Of a stretch of DNA of 64,000 bases, positions 22,268 to 33,239 are shown in pieces. Source of the stretch: Notamacropus eugenii (taxonomy: Eukaryota; Chordata; Mammalia; Diprotodontia; Macropodidae); NCBI RefSeq assembly GCF_028372415.1, contig NC_092879.1, positions 64,557,651 to 64,621,650 of the forward strand, given 5' to 3'. The stretch's first letter is position 1, and each line of letters starts with the position of its first letter. The notes beneath the pieces were generated by a model. That model ran no database searches. It saw only the letters and a list, made by a program, of their open reading frames with translations, and was not told the origin of the DNA. The translations under genes were made by a program, and so were the position numbers.

Positions 22268-22903
22268 AGGCTGTGTGTAGCACAGTGAACAGAACAATGG
22301 CTAAGATGTCAAATGACATGGGTTCAAATCCTACCCCGATGCTTATTTACACTCAGAAGTGTGAACTTGGACAAATGTCTTACTCCTGTTTCCTCCACTC
22401 TGCATCTACTACTCTGCCTGGTTTCAATTCCAAAAAATAAGATATCTCTCCTCAGATAAACTCATCACTTCTAAATTCACCACCATGATGCTAACTCAAG
22501 ATGTGATTGAAACTTCCTCTCTCAGTCTCAATCTCCCCTCTGATTGGAGGGCTGAAGGATGGAGTAGCAAACTGCAGCCAATGCCTTCCTTTATAGCTGG
22601 ACTCTCAGTTCATCACACTTTGCATATGCTGCTCTTTCTGCTCCACAGAGAAAAATTCCTCCCCCCTCCCAGATCTCTCTGGTATTCTGTCTCCCCACTT
22701 TCCTGGATCCTTTTGTGTGTTTTCTCCCCTTTTAGATTGTAAGCTCTTTGAGGGAAGGGATTATCTTCCTTTTTATTAATTATATCCTCAACATCCTTAT
22801 ACATGGTGGACATTTAATAAATGTTTATTGAATTGAATCTGTGAATAAGGGAGTTGGACTAGATGAACACTGAAGTCCCTTGCAATTCTATGATCCTATG
22901 ATC
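22268..22903 (+). repeat. CORE-SINE (THER1) split by an L2 fragment
   Basis: The head and start of CORE lie at 22268-22395 ('gacatgggttcaaatcctac', 'gtgaacttggacaaatgtct'). The CR1-like tail lies at 22839-22903 ('gagttggactagatgaacac', 'caattctatgatcctatg'). Joined, the pieces read as one SINE. Confidence 0.7.
22396..22838 (+). repeat. L2 LINE 3' end inside a THER1
   Basis: 'tttgcatatgctgctctttc', 'gattgtaagctctttgaggg', 'acatggtggacatttaataa' and 'atgtttattgaattgaa'. The last 240 bp are clear L2, while the left part is weaker. Confidence 0.7.
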
Positions 22904-23129
22904 TCAGAGAAGTCATTTGTTACAAGTAGCATCTCCACTCTCATTCCATCCTTTAAAATGGCCTCAATTTCACTCTCCCTCCTTTCCTCCAGTTCCAGAT
23001 GATGAGGTTCCCCAATGCTCTTGGCAATCAATGTCAATGCCTCTGCTGTGCTCTTCATTCCATTCCCTCCTTTCTCCTCCATGAGCTGGCACCTTTGAGT
23101 ATAAACTCTTTAACACTGACTCCTTGCCT

Positions 23130-24005
23130 GCTGTCTTATCACTCATTTATTTCTTGATCTTCTACTTCTCAACCCTTTATAGCCTGAGACTTCACCACAA
23201 TAGACACCTTCTCCAAAGTTACCAACGATCTTCTTTGTATTAAGTCTAGTAGCCCTTTCTCAAACTTCATTTTGATTGACCCCTCTTCATCATTTGGCAC
23301 CACTCCATCCTTCTAGACCAGGGGTTAACTTCACGGACTCCCTCTGACAATCTGGTGAAGCTTTCTCAGAATAATGTTTCTAAAACACATAAGAAAATAC
23401 AGTGGATTACAAAAACAACTAATCATATTGAACTAAAGATAAAAATGTTCCCATCCAAATTCACAGATCCCCTGAAATCTATCTGTAGACCTCTTAGAAT
23501 CTGTGGTCCCTGTGTTAAGGCCTCTTTCTAGATAGAACCCTCCAACTAGACTCCTCTGCAGGTTCATCGTCTATGTACTGTCTTCTATACAGTAAGTAGG
23601 ATCCAATCCCGGGATGTCTCCTCTCTCAACATTCTTTTCCTTGGTCATATAACCAAATCCCATAGATTCAATTATCATTTACATAGTTTATTCCCAGATC
23701 CAGCCTTCATTTCTCTCCTGAGTTCCAGGCCCAAATCTTCAACTGCCTGCTGAATATTTCCACTGGGATATTCTGCAAACATCTCATGTTTAACATGTCC
23801 AAAGCATTTATCACCCTAAGACCACTCCTGCTTCTAATTTCCATATATCTGTGGAGAGCACCCTATTTTTCTGTCATCCAGGTTTGTAATCTAGCAGTCA
23901 TTTTCAACTTTTCTTGCTCACTCACCCCTCCCCGTCATGTCCAATCAATTGCCAATTCTTATCAATTTTACCTCTTCAACCTATGGTTTGTTGTGGAGAA
24001 CTCCT
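23130..24005 (+). repeat. L2 LINE, ORF2 reverse-transcriptase region
   Basis: The DNA matches L2 ORF2 ('tctccaaagttaccaacgat', 'gattcaattatcatttacat', 'caactgcctgctgaatattt'). In one frame near 23880-23985, VCNLAVIF and HVQSIANSYQFYL resemble the L2 segments RNLGVILD and QSVAKSCRFYL. Interrupted by the repeat at 23316-23520. Several stops and frame changes make it a fossil. Confidence 0.85.
23316..23520 (+). repeat. Interspersed repeat of unrecognised family (copy 1)
   Basis: Sits inside the L2 ORF2 fossil. Key words are 'aatctggtgaagctttctca', 'gaataatgtttctaaaacac' and 'gattacaaaaacaactaatc'. It aligns in reverse with 41786-41975. I remember the family as widespread in mammals but cannot name it. 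Confidence 0.65.
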
Positions 24006-24200
24006 GGCATAGAAACTGCCTCCACAAGAGCAGATTTATAATGTGTCTGCTACTTGCAGTTTCAGGGTGGTGCCTGGGGCACTATGAGGTTAAGTGACTC
24101 ACCTAGGGTGACATAGCCAGTATGTGTCAGAAACCAAACTCGAAACCAAGTGATCCTGCCTCCAAGGCCTCTCTCTCCCCTATGCCTAACTGTCTCTTTT
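24006..24200 (-). repeat. CORE-SINE ('ggcaactct' tail type)
   Basis: The reversed tail and CORE ('cactatgaggttaagtgact', 'gacatagccagtatgtgtca') end in the reversed head 'ctgcctccaaggcctctctc'. Same class as 3622-3815. Confidence 0.7.
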
Positions 24201-24574
24201 GGTGGCTCTGATACAAAAAAGTCTGTGGTCAACTTGGTCAAGATAATTACACAGAGAAGAAAATGTAACATCAAGATGTGTTTTTATCAACATGTGCTCA
24301 AACAGCTGGAGTGATTTTTTTTCCATAGCTTTCACCCACAGAAAGCAAAAGAAAAGGAAAACAGGATTGCAACCTTTTTGAAAATCTGTGCACTTCTCCT
24401 CCCTTCCTCCACACAAAAGCTGGAAACCCTCACCAGTACTTTAAAGGTTGGAACAGATATAAAAGAAAACACAAGGAAAGCAGGATTCTTTTGTCTTCTC
24501 CAGTTACACTTCAGAAAATTTCCATGATATTTTAGCATCAACCTAATTCTTTGGAAGAAATTACTCCACTGTCC
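24201..24574. other. Unassigned single-copy sequence
   Basis: No repeat or coding signal was recognised. Confidence 0.4.
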
Positions 24575-24735
24575 ATTTTACAATGGGCTTACAAAGGTTT
24601 ACAAAGTGCTTTTCTCCCAACAACAACAAAGCAAAGTGAGGTGGGAGTAAGCATGTTGCTGCACTTCAAACAGACATTGAACAGAGCAGGCCTAGAACTT
24701 GATGGCAGGCCTCCGAGGTCACTGTTCTTCCCAGC
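24575..24735 (-). repeat. MIR CORE-SINE, degraded
   Basis: 'tttacaaagtgcttttctcc' (reversed tail) and 'cagagcaggcctagaacttg' (reversed B-box area). Confidence 0.5.
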
Positions 24736-24773
24736 AGAACACTCTAGAGCAGTTTAGAGTCATTAGGTCTTAG

Positions 24774-25025
24774 GCAGTCAAGTAGCACAGTGGATAGAGA
24801 GCTAGGCCTGAAGTCAGGAAAAGCTGAATTCAAATTTTCTCAGATACTTTGACCCTTGGGCAAATCACCTTCTATTTGTCTCAATTTCATCTATAAAAGG
24901 GGGATAAATAACAGCACCTACCTCTCAGAGTTGCTGTGAGACTCAAATGAGATAATTATAAAGTATTTAACACAGTGCCTGGCATATAATAAATGCTATA
25001 TAAATTTTAGTTATTACTGTTATTA
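24774..25025 (+). repeat. MIR CORE-SINE, complete, L2-like tail
   Basis: A good reference copy. Head with A box 'tagcacagtggatagagagc' and B box 'gctgaattcaaat', CORE 'gacccttgggcaaatcacc', then tail 'ctcaaatgagataattataa' and 'cctggcatataataaatgct'. The tail shares its 'cctggcata ... ataaatg' ending with the L2 3' ends in this window. Confidence 0.96.
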
Positions 25026-25140
25026 GAGTACCAATAGTTCTACATGGCAGTGGATCTGTAATTTCGTTGTGAAGGGTCCTCCCTTCAATTGGATGGATCA
25101 TAACCCATTCATACCTCCTCATCCTGGGCAATTCTCATAA

Positions 25141-25312
25141 TAGGATCATAGTTTTGGAGCTGGAAGACACTTTAGAGGTCACCTAGTCCTACTACCTCAT
25201 TCACTAGAGAAGGAATCCAAGACCCAGAGAGGATAAGGGAGTGTCTCAAGGCCAGGGAGTAGCAAGTAGCACCAAGGTCAGTTCTCTTGCTTCTATGCCA
25301 TAGGTACCTCAT
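25141..25312 (-). repeat. CORE-SINE (THER1)
   Basis: 'gatcatagttttggagctgg', 'aagacactttagaggtcacc' and 'cccagagaggataagggagt', with the CR1/L3-like tail in reverse. Confidence 0.9.
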
Positions 25313-25344
25313 AGCATCCATAAATCCCAAACTGCTGCCTTCAT

Positions 25345-26120
25345 AGCTCCTCCTGGGTGTGCTGCAAGTACCACATACTCAATATGTCTAAACCTTAAAT
25401 CATTTTCTTCCTCCCTCTGCTCTCCCTTCCTCTCAACTTCCCCATTTCAGCTAAGGATGCCACCCCCCCCCCCCCAGTTATCCAAGCTCCCAAGTCCAAT
25501 GCTATCCCTGATTCTTCTTTCTCCCACCCCTCCACCTTCATAGCCAATCTGAAGTCAAGTTGTGTTGACTCGGCCTTCTCTATGATATCTCATGCACTCA
25601 TAAGGCCATCAAATGAATTTAGGCCCTCTCCCTGAACTCTTGCTATATCTAAATATTTTCCCTGTCACCAGTTTGCCCTTCTCTCCAACCCATCTTCCTC
25701 ATAGCTGCCAAAACAATTTTCCCAAGACACAGGTCTGATAAGACCATATCATGTCCCTGATCAAAAATCCTAGGTAGCTCTCTATTACCTCCAGCTAGGC
25801 ATCTAGGACCCTCCCCAAGCTGGCTCCCACCCCCCATCTCCTATTCGAGGCCTATTTCATAATACTCCCCCCTCACAAACTCTCCAGTTCATAACCAAAG
25901 TGGACACCAAGCAGAAAATCAAGATTTCAGATCTTTCTATGCCCTTTGCCTGCAATGAAGTCACTCCTGGTCTTTAGCTTTCACATTTCTTGCTGTCCTT
26001 CAAGGCTCAACTCAGGTACTATCTCCTTCACAAAGCCTTCCTTAATGTCCTCCACCTCACCCCCATTTGATTGCTCTCTCACTATTCAGTTATTGCTATT
26101 CAAGACTGAGTTCACATTAC
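25345..26120 (+). repeat. L2 LINE, ORF2 C-terminal region
   Basis: 'gctgccaaaacaattttccc', 'caggtctgataagaccatat', 'cttcaaggctcaactcaggt' and 'actatctccttcacaaagcc' are L2 ORF2 C-terminal DNA. It contains a C-run at about 25465-25478. Confidence 0.85.
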
Positions 26121-26300
26121 TTAATCAATCAATTGACATTTATTAAGTGCCTACTATGTTCCAGGTTTTCTGCTAAGTGCTGAGGGTACAAAAAGAGGCA
26201 AAAGACAGTCCCAGCCCTCAATGACCTTACAGTCTATTAGGGGAGATGACATGGAAACAAATATATGTAAACAAATCTATGCACATGCACACACACACTT
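26121..26300 (-). repeat. L2 LINE 3' end, reverse, between two forward L2 pieces
   Basis: 'caattgacatttattaagtg', 'cctactatgttccaggtttt', 'ctcaatgaccttacagtcta' and 'ggggagatgacatggaaaca'. Confidence 0.9.
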
Positions 26301-26304
26301 ATTA

Positions 26305-26690
26305 TATTACTCCCTCTCACATAGTCTCCATTCCACCCTCAGGGGCCTAATGGCTGTTCCTTGGACATGATATTCCTTGTGCTTCTTCAATGTCTTTGCC
26401 TAGAATGCTCTCCCTCCTCATCTCCATCTCCTGAAATCCTTAGTACCCTTCAACACTCTGCTCAGGTGCTACCTCCTCTAGTAAGCCTTTCTTAATTCCC
26501 CATCCTTATTTTACATTGTATTTACTCTTCTGTGTACCTGTTATATACTTCCATTCTACTGCAACACACAAAGGAGAACAGCTATCTCTTGAGGGCAGGG
26601 ACAATATCAATTACTCTTTTTCCATTCCCAGCCCCAAGCAGAGGGCTTGACATGTACTAGGAGCACACTAAGCATTCCTTGACTGATATT
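26305..26690 (+). repeat. L2 LINE 3' end
   Basis: 'tgcctagaatgctctccctc', 'ctcaggtgctacctcctcta' and 'ttgagggcagggacaatatc'. It repeats L2 codons already present in 25345-26120, so it is a separate copy. Confidence 0.9.
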
Positions 26691-26694
26691 GACA

Positions 26695-27525
26695 GTCACA
26701 GAATTGCTGAAAACAATTCTCTCTGTGTTTCTGTCTATCAAGAAATCTTATCTAATTTTAACACATGCATGGGAAACACCGTATCATGCTCAATGACGTC
26801 AAATTATAATTTGATCATTTGAAATAAATAGATTTCTTGCCTCACTTAATTTTCTTTGCTGATGAACACAGGTAAAATAACAGCCACATTGGCATCCCTT
26901 GCAAGGAATTACTGATCCTCTCCATATGTTCTAGAGGCTTTTGAAAAAATGCCATATTCACTGGGGTATTTCTTGAACTTCTGATTTTTCTATTTGTTCC
27001 CCAATGATTTGAGGAGGCCTATATGATATTAGAAAAGGGACCCTTCTATGACGAGTCAGTATGTCTCCATACAGCAAGAAAAAAGTACACATCTGGATGA
27101 AAAGCAAAGAAATCATTCACTTCCGTGACACTGAACATCTGGACAGCTGGCATTATGTAGACAAAACATCGAGATGACTGACTAAATTTCTCACTTTGCA
27201 TCTGAATGTTTTGGCATCATGTAAATGTTTCATCCTCTTAAAGAGAGCTGCTTCTTTGGGTTTTGCTGCACAGTTAACCATGGGTAGAAGATCAGACCCC
27301 CCGCCCTGCTCAAATATGTCAAAGGGAGAATTTCCAAGCAGGGTAGGAGGGGGGTAGAAGATATCTTCTCACTCCACCCCTGCATGTGAGCAGTGAGTGA
27401 CATGTAAGAATGAATGAAGACCCCAGAAAACAACTCTGAGAGACTGGCAGGCCAGATGATGGCATTGCTGAATTTGAACTGTTCATTTTAGACATGGGAA
27501 AGGAGGTTCAGAGAAGTCACATAAG
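26695..27525. other. Repeat-free block with a consensus CRE site
   Basis: About 0.83 kb without a recognised repeat. A perfect palindromic TGACGTCA (CREB/ATF site) lies at 26794-26801, next to the palindromic 'aaattataattt'. No coding sequence. It may be regulatory, but a chance match is possible. Confidence 0.4.
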
Positions 27526-27529
27526 GGCT

Positions 27530-28080
27530 TCAAAGTGACTGGTCTTACCTGGACTACTGAAGTAGCCTCCAAATTGGCTTTCCTGCAACCAATTTCTCTC
27601 CTCACCCATCTCTCCAAATCCCTAGCTCCCCTTAAGGCTACCTTCTGTTGGTGGCCATTCTTCATTCCTTAGATCACTTTGCCTCTAGTGGTCCATGGCA
27701 ATATGTACATGCTCAAGGATGGAACTGTATCACTTTGCCTTTATATCCCCCAGAACCCCTGGGTCTATCTTTTAAGTAAATGCTTAGTGATGAATTGATT
27801 GAGTCTTTCCAATTCATCCAGCCTCACAGATGCCAAAAGAATCTTCTCAAGTAAGGCACAGTGTCTGACCATATTGTTCCCTTGCTCAAGAATCTTCAAT
27901 GGCTCCTCATTGTGTCTGGGATAAAGTGCAAACTGTTTGGCCTGATATAAAAGGCTTTCCACAGTTCCATGCCAACTCCCTTCTATGGAGTCATTTCACA
28001 TTTATCCACTTCATATGCGCTATAGCCTAGCCAAACCAGGATGCAAGCCATTCTCTGAACTAAACATATTATCTCCTAAA
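27530..28080 (+). repeat. L2 LINE, ORF2 C-terminal region with a second L2 end inside
   Basis: L2 codons at 27530-27628 ('ctgaagtagcctccaaattg') resume at about 27803 ('cctcacagatgccaaaagaa', 'gaatcttcaatggctcctca'). Between them, 27630-27802 is another L2 3' end ('aagtaaatgcttagtgatga'). Confidence 0.8.
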
Positions 28081-28084
28081 AATC

Positions 28085-28285
28085 AGCTTAGTAAATCTGA
28101 CACTGGACTTGGGATTGGGAAGACCAGGGTTCAAATTCCTCAGACACTAGCTACCTGGGCAAATTACTTATGGAAAGCATTTTGTTAGACCTTAAAGTGT
28201 CTATAGGAATACTACCTGTAATTACCCCTACTTTTCCTCATCTGAAAATTAAGGGACTGGCTCTCTCCAGGCTCTACACCTAGGA
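28085..28285 (+). repeat. CORE-SINE (THER1) inserted in L2
   Basis: 'ggactgggattgggaag'-type head ('cagggttcaaattcctcaga'), CORE 'tacctgggcaaattacttat' and tail 'ctctacacctaggatcctat'. The L2 continues on both sides. Confidence 0.75.
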
Positions 28286-28289
28286 TCCT

Positions 28290-28600
28290 ATGATGCAGCT
28301 TCCATGCATTTCTTTAGACTGTTCCCAAGGCTAGAGAAAGACTCCTTCATCCACATTTTTCCTTAAAGGCTCAGCCATTTCTTCTGTGTGGCCTTTCCTG
28401 AACCTCCCAACTTGAAAGGATACTCTTCAAATATTTCTACATCTGTGTGAATGACTCTTTGCTGCCATCACTTTCTTAGCTTTTTTCATACATATCTGGA
28501 TGTCCAGCCTATCTGCCCCTACCCCTTCCCATCTTCCTTTGAATGCCCAGCATCTGGCACATAGTAAATATTTAATAAAGACTTTTTGAATGTCACAGAA
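28290..28600 (+). repeat. L2 LINE 3' end (continues 27803-28080)
   Basis: 'tccttaaaggctcagccatt', 'gaatgcccagcatctggcac' and 'atagtaaatatttaataaag'. Confidence 0.88.
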
Positions 28601-28619
28601 TCAACGTTAGCAGATTTTA

Positions 28620-28795
28620 AGCTATACCCCAAGGAGGTTATTGACAACACTCAAAAGTTCCATGTGAACAAAAATGTTAATATTAGCATTATCTCTAATA
28701 ACAGAAATCTGGAAGTAAAACATGGACCCAAGATTGGGGAATGGTTGAATAAACAGTAGTATATGGATGCAATGGAATACTGCTATACCATTTGT
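28620..28795 (+). repeat. L1 LINE, ORF2 C-terminal fragment
   Basis: 'gctataccccaaggaggtta', 'aagattggggaatggttgaa' and 'atgcaatggaatactgctat' correspond to the better copy at 63.37-63.54 kb. Cut off by the MAR1 that follows. Confidence 0.8.
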
Positions 28796-28805
28796 GGTCC
28801 CTATT

Positions 28806-29050
28806 GTTCTGTCATTTTAGTCATGTCTGACTCTTCAAGAGCCCATTTGGGATTTTCTTAGCAAAGACACTGGAGTGGTTTGACATTTCCCTCACCAGTT
28901 CATTTTACAGATGGAGGAAACTGAGGCAAACAGGCTGAAGTGACTTGCCCAAGGACACACAACTAGTAAGTGTCTAAGGCAGATTTGAACTCTGGTCTTC
29001 CTCACTTTAGAGGCAGAATTCTATCCACTGCAGCGCCACCTAGCTGCCCC
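28806..29050 (-). repeat. MAR1-type CORE-SINE with target-site duplication
   Basis: The full reversed SINE, from tail ('agtcatgtctgactcttcaa') to head ('gcgccacctagctgcccc'). Flanked by ggtccctatt (28796-28805) and ggtccctact (29055-29064), 9 of 10 identical. Confidence 0.95.
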
Positions 29051-29114
29051 TCCAGGTCCCTACTATAGCATGAGGACCTTCTACTGCTCCCCTACTCTTC
29101 GAATATAGAGAACA

Positions 29115-29300
29115 CAGGCCAATTCAGATTTAGAGTCAAAAAACCTCACTTCAAATCCAACTCTGTTATTTACTGTGTGACACTAGGTAAGTTACTTTCC
29201 TCTCTGGGACTCAATTCCTTGGCTCTAAAATGAGGGGATCCAACTCAGTAGTCTCTGAAGGTCCCTTCCCAGGCAAAATCTATGAGAATATTATCCTATG
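29115..29300 (+). repeat. CORE-SINE (THER1)
   Basis: 'cagatttagagtcaaaaaac', CORE 'gtgtgacactaggtaagtta' and tail 'agtctctgaaggtcccttcc'. Confidence 0.88.
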
Positions 29301-30515
29301 GTCATTTGTAATTTTTCATTGCCTATCTTATCATATTTATTAGATCTCAAATTCTATTTTTTCCCCTTAGCATGCCATAGACTTATACTAAGTGAAGATA
29401 ATCCATATGGCCATATGGCACTAGAAAATAGACAGGTGCCCAATAAGAGTGAAATCACTGTACAATTCAAAACTCTGCATTTGAAAGGTGAAAAATAAAA
29501 TACTTCAGTACATTTAAATTATTCAAATAAGCCACTCTTCACCAACACAAGAAATTCCAGGTGTGGGAATATCTTCCACCCTATCTGCAAAATAGTCTTA
29601 GAGAATCCTAATCCAATTAAGCTATTAAAGCTTAAAACTGCACTAAGATGTTTAGGACACACTGTATGGTAAGAGGCTCAGCTAGTCTTAAGGTGTCTAG
29701 TGTCAGAGATCAGACTAAACTTCAGATATTTCTCACTTCAAATCCAGAACTCTATCCATGAAGCCACACTGTCTCTTCTAAACAAGAAAATATAGACTAG
29801 CAGAGGAGTTCTTTATTTGTTGAGTTCAGATTTTGGTTACTACTTTGAAATAGAATATATTATGTCACTGATCTCTCGTGGAGTCTCTATCAATTAAAAA
29901 GAAATTAACCTGTTTCCCAAATCACAATTTACTTTCTCTAGATACTATGAGTCACTCTAAAGCTTATAGTGTTATAATTCTGAAGCAATTGATGCAACAA
30001 ACAACATTAATTGCAATAGGAAATACCTGCTCTTTCTGCCACTAATGAAATGAACTAGCCAGCTCCAAAACACTGAAATGACCAATCAAAGGAAATCCAC
30101 ATGGGAAATTTAAAAGATGGATTGAGTCACCAGAAAGGTTGAGCAACAGGAACATTTGTTCCAGTAAAACTATAGCAGACTTTTTTTGAGCATCACATAC
30201 TTGTAGATAGAAGCTTTTACAAAAATTAATTATAGCTAAACAATGCTTACTTGTAGTCAGTCAGGGATAGCGAAATGCTTTAGTAAAATTTAAATGGGGT
30301 TTCACTTTTGAGCAGGTACTCCCTTCAAATTTAAGGAACTTCTTTGGAGGGGGGAGATTTTAGCATTTTGCGAACAGAACAGATAAAAATTGTAAGGGGG
30401 AGCAGTAGTAAGAAGGGATTCTCCAATGTGAGGAAAGCTAGGAAAACAGAGGGTGGGTGACCAGAGAGTATTCAGGCATAGCTCAAAAAAGTGAGGAACA
30501 GAAGTGACTCTATCA
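29301..30515. other. Mostly unassigned, AT-rich sequence
   Basis: A reversed SINE head remnant is likely at about 29695-29780 ('ccagaactctatccatgaag', 'ccacactgtctctt'). The remainder has no recognised repeat or exon. Confidence 0.45.
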
Positions 30516-30519
30516 TTCT

Positions 30520-31690
30520 TGCTACTGACCACCTGGACAGAAGGAAGGAATAGAAAATAAGCTGGAGAAACTCATCACAAGCCTAGTCCCCCTAGTAGTG
30601 ATGAAGGACTCTGATTATCTAGACATCTGCTGAAGCTCTCTCTGCCCAAAGCAGAGAAACTCATACTATTGACTCCCACTAACTTGTTGACATGCCTTGG
30701 TGATAATTTCATCCTTGCAAAAATAGAGGAACCAACAAGGAGAAATTCTATTCTGAATCAGATTCCCACTAGCTGCTAGGGTGGAAATGATGAGAAGCCT
30801 GAGAGGAAGTGATCACTCCATTCTAAAGCATGTGACAGGGAAGGAGAAGAAATCTGGGCATTGCCTGAATGGCAGCCTAACTTTGGGGAAGGCAGAGGAT
30901 GCAGAGTCAGCATCCAGAAATGTCTTGACAGGCCAGAGCATTAAAGTGAATCTAAGAGGATGAAATTCAGCAGGGGTAAATTTGAAGTCTTGCATTTGGG
31001 TATTAAAAAATCAACTTCACAAGTAGGAAATGGCAGTGGGGGAGAGGGGGCGGCACATTAAACAATTGTTCTGAAAAAAAAAAAAGATCTGGGGGTTTTA
31101 GTGGACTGCATACTTTATATGAGTCATATAGGGTTGCCAAAAACACTAATATATTATTGGGATGAGAGAGGCATGATTTCCAGGAATAGGGTGATCATCC
31201 CTCTGTAATCTTCCCTCATCTGGAGGGGTATGTTAGCACTACAGTTTAAGAAGGGCTGTGATCAGCTGAAGAGAGTCCAAAGGAGGGCAACAAGGATGGC
31301 GAAGGACTTGTGACCTTTGAGCCCATGGTATAGGAGAATGGGTTGAAGGACCTAAGAATGTTTAGGAGAAGGTTCAATGGTCATGACAGAAAGGCTGTCA
31401 TGTGGATAAGAGAATAAGCTTCTGTTTGATCCCAGAAGAAGGAACCAGGAAAAGTGGGTGCAAATTACAAAGAAACACATTTAGGTTTGATGTCAGGGGA
31501 AAAAAAAACTTTCTAACCATTAAATCTGTCAAAAAAAATGAATTACTGACCCTGAGAGGGTGAGGTTCCCTGGCCTTCAAGCAGAGACTGGATGGCCATT
31601 TGTCCAGTGTGTTACAATACAGATTCTTTCATATAGGGGCTGAATTAGATGGTCACTAAGCTCCCACTCAACTCGTGAATTCTGTAGAAT
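30520..31690 (+). repeat. CR1/L3-type LINE fossil
   Basis: The 3' 700 bp are clear: 'gaagtcttgcatttgggtat', 'gatctgggggttttagtgga', 'gagtccaaaggagggcaaca', 'aggctgtcatgtggataaga' and 'gtgaattctgtagaatg'. The part at 30540-30840 ('tgcccaaagcagagaaactc', 'ggaagtgatcactccattct') recalls an upstream, probably endonuclease, region of the same element, so the reverse-transcriptase part would be missing between them. Heavily decayed. Confidence 0.7.
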
Positions 31691-31774
31691 GAGGATAAAC
31701 ATTTTCTTGACCTGTTCCCCATCCTTTCCCCATCCCCCTTTTAATGAATCAAAGAGTCATCCTACTAAACATGC

Positions 31775-31972
31775 CTCTGCCCCTCTGTATCTTTGTCTCT
31801 GTCTCTCAGTGTCTCTCTCTCTGTCTCTCAGTGTCTCTCTCTCTCTGTCTCTCTCACACACGTCCCCCTCTCCCTTCTCTACCTCCCTGTCCCCTTCTCT
31901 TTCTTCCTTCCTTGCCCCCTCCTCTCCTTTCTACCTCTTCTCCTCCTCCCTCTCTCACTCTTTCTCACATGT
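31775..31972. repeat. CT-rich simple repeat
   Basis: TCTC, TGTC and CCTC words, a small version of the tract at 1.1-3.2 kb. Ser/Leu-rich ORFs here are by-products. Confidence 0.92.
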
Positions 31973-31975
31973 TAA

Positions 31976-32398
31976 ACTAGTTACACACAGTGAAACTATT
32001 TTTCAAATGTTATACTGAAATTCAGTATGATAACGTTGCAAAACATTTTTAAAAAGCAAGCTCAGTCAACGGTAATTGGCTTGAGCTAAAACCTAGAGAG
32101 AAAAACCCTCCTTGTGAGCTAAACGGAATCCCAAGGACACAAGTCACCCAGAATATTTGACAAGAGACATAGAACAAGAGAAACGCTTTGTCAAGTTGAA
32201 AGAAAAGATTCTAAAACTAGCTTGGCAGAAGGAGTTTCCTGTAGCTGGCTGCAGTTGCAAGAAAAACAAAGGGTGAGGACTAGTCTGCCTTAATTAGCAA
32301 GAAAGGGGATTGTTATGCTCTGCACCTGAGCAAGGCACATGGATCTTTTGGGCTCCTGCTGACAAAGGATAGCTCTGACAAATAGATAGCTCTTGAGG
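31976..32398. other. Unassigned single-copy sequence
   Basis: No repeat or exon was recognised. Confidence 0.4.
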
Positions 32399-32399
32399 T

Positions 32400-32640
32400 G
32401 GGACAGAACAGTGCACTAGTCTAGGAGGTGGGAAAGTGAAGCCCAACCCCAGCTCTATCACTTACTAACCCTAAGCAAAGGAGACCCTTTTCTGCCTCCC
32501 AGCACCCACAGTGGCTTTATCTGCAAAATGTTGATAATAAGAGTTCTTTCACAGGCTGCCTCAGGTGGTCTTTGTGAAAATCCCCTAAGAATCCACACAC
32601 ACCAAAAGTGCTTTGTATATAAAGCATTAAGCAAAATGGC
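32400..32640 (+). repeat. MIR CORE-SINE
   Basis: 'gtgggacagaacagtgcact', 'ccagctctatcacttactaa', 'gctttatctgcaaaatgttg' and 'gctttgtatataaagcatta'. Confidence 0.75.
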
Positions 32641-33074
32641 AGCTTATTTTGTTTCTATATCTCTGTCCAGGGAGAAGGGATTATAAGGGAGAGTGAAAGG
32701 GGGTGGTTCAGAGTTGGGGAAGCCTATTCCAAGGACTGATGAGTAGTATATGCAAGGTCTCAGGTTACCTCCAAAGGTCAATCTTTCCGTTATTTTAAAT
32801 ATTCCTCAGAGATAGGTAGGGTGATGATTTGCTTTCCTTATGGCAATCTCCACTCATTCACAGGCAGTTTAAAGCCTTTGACTAGGAGGCCTGTGTTGCT
32901 ATGCAGCCTTCATTAAGAGCATGCTTTCAGGAAGATGGCTCTCTGAGGGAATATCCCCACTTTCTTCCACTCATTCTTCCAGGCCTGGAATGTGGAGTCT
33001 TTGCTCTCTGAGCTTCTCTGAATGTTCTCAATTTTATAATGAGCTCACTGTTCACACATTTAGAGCTCGGCTCT
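32641..33074. other. Unassigned single-copy sequence
   Basis: No repeat or exon was recognised. Confidence 0.4.
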
Positions 33075-33190
33075 TATAGATAAGAAAACAGAAGCCCTTG
33101 GAGGTCAGGTGACGTGTACCGGGTCACACAGGTAGAAACAGGAGAGTCAGGATATGAACCCTGGTCCTTTGCCTTCAACAGCAGCTCTCC
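33075..33190 (-). repeat. MIR CORE-SINE fragment
   Basis: 'agataagaaaacagaagccc', 'gggtcacacaggtagaaaca' and 'gatatgaaccctggtccttt'. Confidence 0.85.
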
Positions 33191-33239
33191 CTCACCTTCA
33201 CCCTTGTTTCTTCCTTCATAAAAGGTGAAGCCCCAAACT

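Noticed and set aside
24774-24860. tRNA genes suggested by A and B boxes
   Set aside because: These boxes belong to SINE heads. No cloverleaf with acceptor stem can be drawn.
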